A stretch of DNA of 64,000 nucleotides. Source: Delphinus delphis. Taxonomy: Eukaryota; Chordata; Mammalia; Artiodactyla; Delphinidae. The DNA is taken from positions 88,111,488 through 88,175,487 of the forward strand of contig NC_082692.2 of the NCBI RefSeq assembly GCF_949987515.2, given 5' to 3'. The notes beneath the pieces were generated by a model. It was given only the letters and a program-made list of their open reading frames with translations. It made no database searches and was not told where the DNA came from. Position numbers and translations under genes: made by a program. This document shows, one piece after another, positions 59,310 to 64,000 of the stretch (within the stretch, counting starts at the first letter, position 1; every line of letters begins with the position of its first letter).

Positions 59310-60137
59310 TATTATATTTATTTTTTAATTGAAATATAGTTGCTGTACAATATTATATGTTACAGGTGTATAATATAGTGACTCACAAATTTTGAAGGTT
59401 ATACTCCATTTATAGTTATTATAAAATATTAGCTATATTCCCCATGTTGTACAATATATCCTTGTAGGTTATTTTATACATAGTAGTTTGTACCTCTTAC
59501 TCCCCTACATGTATATTGCCCCTCCCCTCCTTCCCTCTCCCCACAGGTAACCAGTTGGCTGTTCTCTGTATCTGTGAGTCTGCCTCTTTTTTGTTATATC
59601 CACTAGTTTGTTGTATTTTTTAGGTTCCACATGTAAGTGATATCATACAGGATTTGTCTTTCTCTGTCTGACTTATTTCACTTAGCATAATGCCCTCCAA
59701 GTCCATTCACGTTGCTGCAAATGGAAAAATTTTGTTCTTTTTTACGGCTGAGTAGTATCCCATTGTACATATATATACCACATCTTCTTTATCCATTTAT
59801 CTGTTGATGGATGCTTAGGTTGCTTCCATATCTTGGCAACTGTAAATGATGCTGCTATGAACGTTAGGGTGTATGTATCTATTTGAATAAATATTTGGGG
59901 GGATTTTTGGATATATATCCAGGAGTGGAATTGTTGGGTCATATGGTAGTTGTATTTTCAGTTTTTTGAGAAGCCTCTGTACTGTTTTCCACAGTAACTG
60001 CACCAATTTACATTCCCAGTAATAGTGTACAAGGGTTCCCTTTTCTCCACATCCTCGCTAACATTTATTATTTGTGTTCTTTTTGATGATTGCCATTCTG
60101 ACAAGTGTGAGGTGATATCTCATTGTGGTTTTCGTTT
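59310..60137 (-). mobile_element. L1 (L1MA-like), 3' half of a 5'-inverted copy
   Basis: Reversed L1 3' region: AATTGAAATATAGTTGCTGT, TTCCACATGTAAGTGATATC, GTCCATTCACGTTGCTGCAA, TTGATGGATGCTTAGGTTGC and GAGGTGATATCTCATTGTGG. It stops at TTTTCGTTTGCA, where the same L1 continues in the opposite orientation. Small ORF2 remnants with KIWKQPKHPSTDKWIKK are visible at 59942-59742. Confidence 0.9.
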
Positions 60138-61068
60138 GCAAGACACTGGTAAAAGAAATTGAAGGCAACACAAACAGATGGAAAGATATACTGTGTTCTT
60201 GGATTTGGAAAGTTAATATTGTTAAAATGATCATACTACCGAAGGCAATCTGCAGATTCAGATTCAGGTTCATCCCTATCAAAATACCAGTGGCATTTTT
60301 CACAGAACTATAACAAATAATTTAAAAATTTGTGTGGAAGCTCAAAAGACCCCAAATAGCCAAAACAATCTTGAGAAAAAGAACAGAGCAGGAGGAATCA
60401 TGCACCCTGACTTCAGACTATACTCCAGAGCCACAGTAATCAAAACAGTATGGTACTGGCACAAAAACAGACACATAGATCAATGGAACAGGATAAAGAG
60501 CCCAGAAATAAGCCCACACACTTAGGGTCATTTACTCTATGACAAAGGAGACAAGAATATACAATGGAGAGAAGACAGTCTCTTCAATAAGTGGTGCTGG
60601 GAAAACTGGAGAACTACATGTAAAAGAATGAAATTAGAACATTCTCTAACACCATATACAAAAATAAACTCAAAATGGATTAGAAACCTAAATATAAGAC
60701 CAGATACTGTGAAACATAGAGGAAAACATATGCAGAACACCCTTTGACATAAATTGCAGCAGTATTTTTTTTTTGGATCATCTCCTAAAGGAAAGGAAAT
60801 AAAAACAAAAATAAATAAATGGGACCTAATTAAACTTAAAGGCTTTTGCACAACAAAGGAAATCGTTGACAAAAAGAAAAGACAACCTACTGAATGAGAG
60901 AAAATATTTTCAAATGATATGACTGATAAGGGATTAATATCCAACATATTGAAATAAGTCATACAGCTTAACATAAAAAAATAACAATTAAAAAATGGGC
61001 AGAAGAACTGAATAGACATTTTTCCAAAGAGGAAATGCAGATGGTCAATAGGTACATGAAAAGTGCGT
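60138..61068 (+). mobile_element. Same L1, inverted 5' half
   Basis: Forward-strand ORF2 phrases: GAAATTGAAGGCAACACAAA, CATACTACCGAAGGCAATCT, CAAAACAGTATGGTACTGGC, GAGAAGACAGTCTCTTCAAT, TCAAAATGGATTAGAAACCT and AAATGGGCAGAAGAACTGAA, ending GGTCAATAGGTACATGAAAA. In a complete L1 this end would lie about 30-35 bases upstream of where the minus-strand half starts. The two halves are therefore one element with a 5' inversion and a tiny deletion. A 63-codon remnant at 60334-60525 is in frame. Confidence 0.9.
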
Positions 61069-61469
61069 GTTTTTTAAAAATATGTACTACCTTAAGTTAG
61101 CCTCTTCCTTTCCTTTATCTAGAAAATGGGGCATCCATCAATTCAACAAACATTAAGTGGCTCCAGTGTGCCACAGCTCGTTTTTAACATTGGGGTAACA
61201 AAGACCATAACCTCATGATAAACTCTAGTGATTGAGTTTATATTCAAGAAGTGGCAGTAGTGATGATGAGAGGAAAGATGATGATGAAATGAAGAAGGGA
61301 AGAAGAGCAGAGAAAAGGTAACCTGATGTGAGTTGTGAGGGTTAAACAGGATAATGAATTTGAAAATGCTCTGTGTAAAGTAATGTTTACTCCAAGCACT
61401 ATAGACTATGGTGTAATAATGTAATTAACTAATCTTTAAAATACTACGTATAGCTGTTTAGAGAAACGT
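61069..61469. other. Unassigned; short MIR/L2-like phrase
   Basis: No gene. TCAACAAACATTAAGTGGCT (61142 on) is a weak ancient-repeat phrase. Confidence 0.4.
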
Positions 61470-61640
61470 TGCATAGTGGAAGGAAGAATGGACTGGGTTA
61501 GGTGGTATTTGATGTGGTCCTTGCTTTGTCCCTTGCTTGGTCAGTAACCCTGAGCAAATCACTCCACTTTTGTACCATACTTCTTTACTTATGAACATGC
61601 TGGTTGGACTAGATCATTTGCTTAAGGCAATATTAACAGA
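61470..61640 (+). mobile_element. MIR fragment
   Basis: TGGTCAGTAACCCTGAGCAA, ATCACTCCACTTTTGTACCA and TGCTGGTTGGACTAGATCAT fit the forward MIR core (tail more diverged). Confidence 0.6.
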
Positions 61641-62153
61641 TATTACAGAAGTAAAAGATTGCATGATCCATTGAGTTTAAATATATACATATATTTTCCT
61701 ATAGTCACCTTTGAAGAGTCATGGTGCCTGTGGGCAATTTAAGGCTCTTAGACTGGTCATGCATAATCAGAGCATATTTCACTCTGTTTAAACCAACATT
61801 TCTCTATGTCATTCGACCTGGATGCTTATAAATCATGGGATATGTCTTATTGAACTAGTTGTTCAGGGAATAGAGTTTGTAAAGGCTGGACTAGAAAAGT
61901 CCCTTCCAGCTATAACATTTGTAAGAATTTTCATTTGCTTTTCTCCTTATTGTTGATACTTCTTATCCTGGTCAAAGTGCATAGCAAGAGATATATTCAT
62001 AAATGTCACCAATACAGAAATATAGTACCAAATCAGTTCCCATGCATTTAAAAGTTCTTGTTCCCTAGTAGGCATTGCTGTTTGTATCCTAAATGGCAAT
62101 AAAGAAGGGAACCCATCATTTGTAGCTTTTAGGTTGGTTTGGAATACCTTGTA
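61641..62153. other. Unassigned non-coding stretch
   Basis: Nothing recognised. Confidence 0.4.
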
Positions 62154-62365
62154 CAGGGCTCTCAACCTCAGCACTACTGAAATTATGTACGATATAATTC
62201 TTTGTCATGGAGGACTTTCAGGTGTATTGTGGGATTTTTAGTTGCATCCCTGGCCTTCCACCCATATGATGGGCATCACCCCTCAGTTGGGACAATTTCA
62301 AAAGTGTCTCCATACATTGCCAAATGTCCTGTGGGAAGCAAAATCGCCCCAGTTAAGAACCACTG
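62154..62365 (-). mobile_element. MER5A-type hAT DNA transposon fossil
   Basis: The plus strand runs from CAGGGCTCTCAACCTCAGCA to AGTTAAGAACCACTG, the reverse complement of the MER5A start CAGTGGTTCTCAACC. Internal phrases: ATTGCCAAATGTCCTGTGGG and GCAAAATCGCCCC. Inverted CAGNG...CNCTG ends are kept. The 8-base target duplications are no longer readable. Confidence 0.9.
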
Positions 62366-63639
62366 TGTTGGATCCAGTACAGATGGAACATCCTACTTTA
62401 GAACTGGGCCTAGCACTGTAACGAAAATCCCCAGATGGCATCCTGCTATGGAAAATTTTTGCTTTGTGGTAGCATTAATGACTGTTTTGCCACCTGTGTA
62501 TTCTTGCTTGGAGTCATGCTTCTGTTTGCAGGTTGAGCTGTAGCACTGACATTGCTGCCAATCGGATTTAGCAGGAAATGAAAAGCAGCTGCAATATTTC
62601 AAAGCACTGGACAGATTGGGCAGAAGGTATGTGGACAAATCCTATTAACAAATAACAGGATTTGTGCACACACAGTGCCTCCCACACTGTGCCTTGGAAA
62701 CCCACACCAAGCTGTTTCCATCGCTGTTGTGCATAAATCACAGAAATTATAATAAATTGAGGAAAATGTTCTCACACACATGAAGGCTCAACCTACATTC
62801 TGATGATGACTAAAGACATCTTGAATCATTTTGTTGAAAAAGATATCTGATAAAACAAACCTTTAATCCAGCTAAGTTTTTAAGCAGCCAGCTCTCAATT
62901 TCTAATCTTAACCTTAAAAATAATAATAAATTCATTAATGAGAGTCTTTGTAGGAAAGAAAAATTATAAATAATAAAATTCCCTGAGTGGGACAGATGCC
63001 ACTGAGAAGTTTGGACAGAATGACCTTTAATGACTTAAAGGTCATTAAAAGCAACTATTAATTTCCCATCTGGATTCCTAGGAGACAAAATTGTTTCAAA
63101 CAATTAGTATCGTCTTCTCTTCCATTTTTAAGATGCTCTAGGCTTCCAGTTATTTAAAGTGATACATTTACAGTGTGAAGCTGGTACCTTTCCTTTAATG
63201 CTTTGTTATCGCTGTAGACATTGCCTGGTGGAGGGCCCAGTTTCAGAACTGCATCTGCTAGTTAATACATAGACTATGTGGTGGATGACTTGTGATGGGG
63301 CTAGCATGGTTAAATTTTCTGAGCATCTTAGTTCTGAGTATTTGGGAAAATCAACTCCGTGTATTTGGTCTTTACAATCTAGTATAATGAGTCAACACAT
63401 TAGAACTGAAGAAGTGTGGCTATAAACTGAGTGATAACTGATATTTGATTAAGAGGACTGGGTAAACAAACGTCAATTCACTCAGAGAGCCTCAAAAGCT
63501 CCTCACTGCATCATATGTAGCATGTACATGTGTAGCTCTACATGCATCCTTCGTCCTTCTCTCCTTCCTTCCTCCACTCTTCTTCCTTTTCCCTTACTCC
63601 ATTAGCCCTTTATTCATTCTGTCATTCATTTAAAAGGCA
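62366..63639. other. Unassigned, repeat-poor stretch
   Basis: No gene. An 11-bp hairpin lies at 63019-63046. Overlapping plus and minus frames of 60-113 codons at 62202-62781 have no domain and partly cover MER5A. Confidence 0.4.
63019..63046. repeat. 11-bp inverted repeat
   Basis: AATGACCTTTA (63019-63029) and TAAAGGTCATT (63036-63046) with a 6-base loop. TGACCT/AGGTCA half-sites read as an everted pair, a nuclear-receptor-like pattern, but this may be coincidence. Confidence 0.85.
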
Positions 63640-63850
63640 ATATAATGTCCTGTAGTGTAACAGATAAAAGCAGGGACTGCTTGGATTAATATCTCAGATC
63701 TTCTTCCTACTAGTTGTGTGAAACTTGGGTGGCTTCCTTAACTTAACTAACTTCTGTGGAATGGGAGTAGTATTAGTATATGGTTCACTGGTTGCTATGG
63801 AAATTAAATAAAGCATTTGGCATAGTCTGTGGCACACAGTAGCTTCTACA
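63640..63850 (+). mobile_element. MIR element
   Basis: CTACTAGTTGTGTGAAACTT, GGGTGGCTTCCTTAACTTAA, TCTGTGGAATGGGAGTAGTA and AAGCATTTGGCATAGTCTGT follow the MIR forward order. Confidence 0.82.
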
Positions 63851-63864
63851 GAAGTTATAGCTGT

Positions 63865-64000
63865 TTTCATCCATTCATTCGTCAAAGAACGTATGTGACC
63901 ACTCTTTGACATCCAAGAGGTATAATACTGGTGATCAAAATGGTCCTTGTTCTCATGGAGCTTTCAGTTTCATTGAGGAGACAGATATTAAACACACATA
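63865..64000. mobile_element. L2/MIR-class repeat fragment, cut by the window end
   Basis: TGGTCCTTGTTCTCATGGAG and CATTGAGGAGACAGATATTA resemble the ancient repeat at 34290-34430. It runs off the window. Confidence 0.5.

Noticed and set aside
60537..61019. 160-codon minus-strand frame
   Set aside because: Antisense reading of the inverted L1 half; hydrophobic because the L1 strand is A-rich.
62202..62543. 113-codon plus-strand frame
   Set aside because: Its first half is the MER5A transposon read on the complementary strand; the rest has no recognisable domain.

Overview
This window looks like nuclear DNA from a cetacean (toothed or baleen whale), either intergenic or deep intronic. The main evidence is several copies of a tRNA-derived SINE beginning GGCTTCCCTGGTGGCGCAGTGG and ending GTACCGC-poly(A), the CHR-2-type SINE expected in cetaceans. 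They sit beside older CHR-1-type cetartiodactyl SINEs and L1 copies with the artiodactyl/cetacean type of 3' end. Identification rests on sequence memory, not a search. The background is AT-rich, with long non-coding stretches and ancient mammalian repeats (MIR, L2, MLT1, MER5A).

I find no intact protein-coding gene, no cellular exon I can name, no functional tRNA or rRNA gene and no CRISPR array. The longer open frames belong to L1 ORF2 remains, to the antisense strand of the SINE, to a hexanucleotide microsatellite, or to a GC-rich repeat. The best gene-like relic is an unidentified retrocopy 3' end near 10.2-10.5 kb.

Layout. 0-3.4 kb: AT-rich, with one hAT-type DNA-transposon fossil. 3.4-5.24 kb: a GC- and CpG-rich island with internally repeated units and YY1-like sites, probably an orphan L1 5'UTR. 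5.3-5.4 kb: a near-perfect 40-bp palindrome. 5.8-17.4 kb: old L1 fragments, a CHR-1 SINE, AT/CA microsatellites, an LTR nested in an old L1, and an L1MB-like copy with a perfect 16-bp target-site duplication (TSD). 18.57-22.80 kb: a 4.2-kb minus-strand L1 joined at its 5' end to a CHR-2 SINE, the pair sharing one TSD. 23.5-25.5 kb: an L1 3' fragment, a reversed MLT1 LTR and a CHR-1 SINE. 26.4-30.6 kb: repeat-poor. 30.6-39.4 kb: scattered MIR, L1M and one CHR-2 SINE. 39.48-41.44 kb: a second L1 of the same subfamily, interrupted by a SINE. 41-54 kb: MIRs, three more SINEs and L1 fragments. 54.53-55.02 kb: an MLT1 LTR whose CT-rich part has grown into a (CTCCCT)n array. 55.4-61.1 kb: three more L1-derived stretches, the last a classic 5'-inverted copy. 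61-64 kb: MIR and a MER5A.

The window shows no new gene system. Its most informative content is the record of retrotransposition: a probable L1-SINE template-switch chimera, an inverted L1, nested insertions, the palindrome and the CpG-rich orphan repeat.
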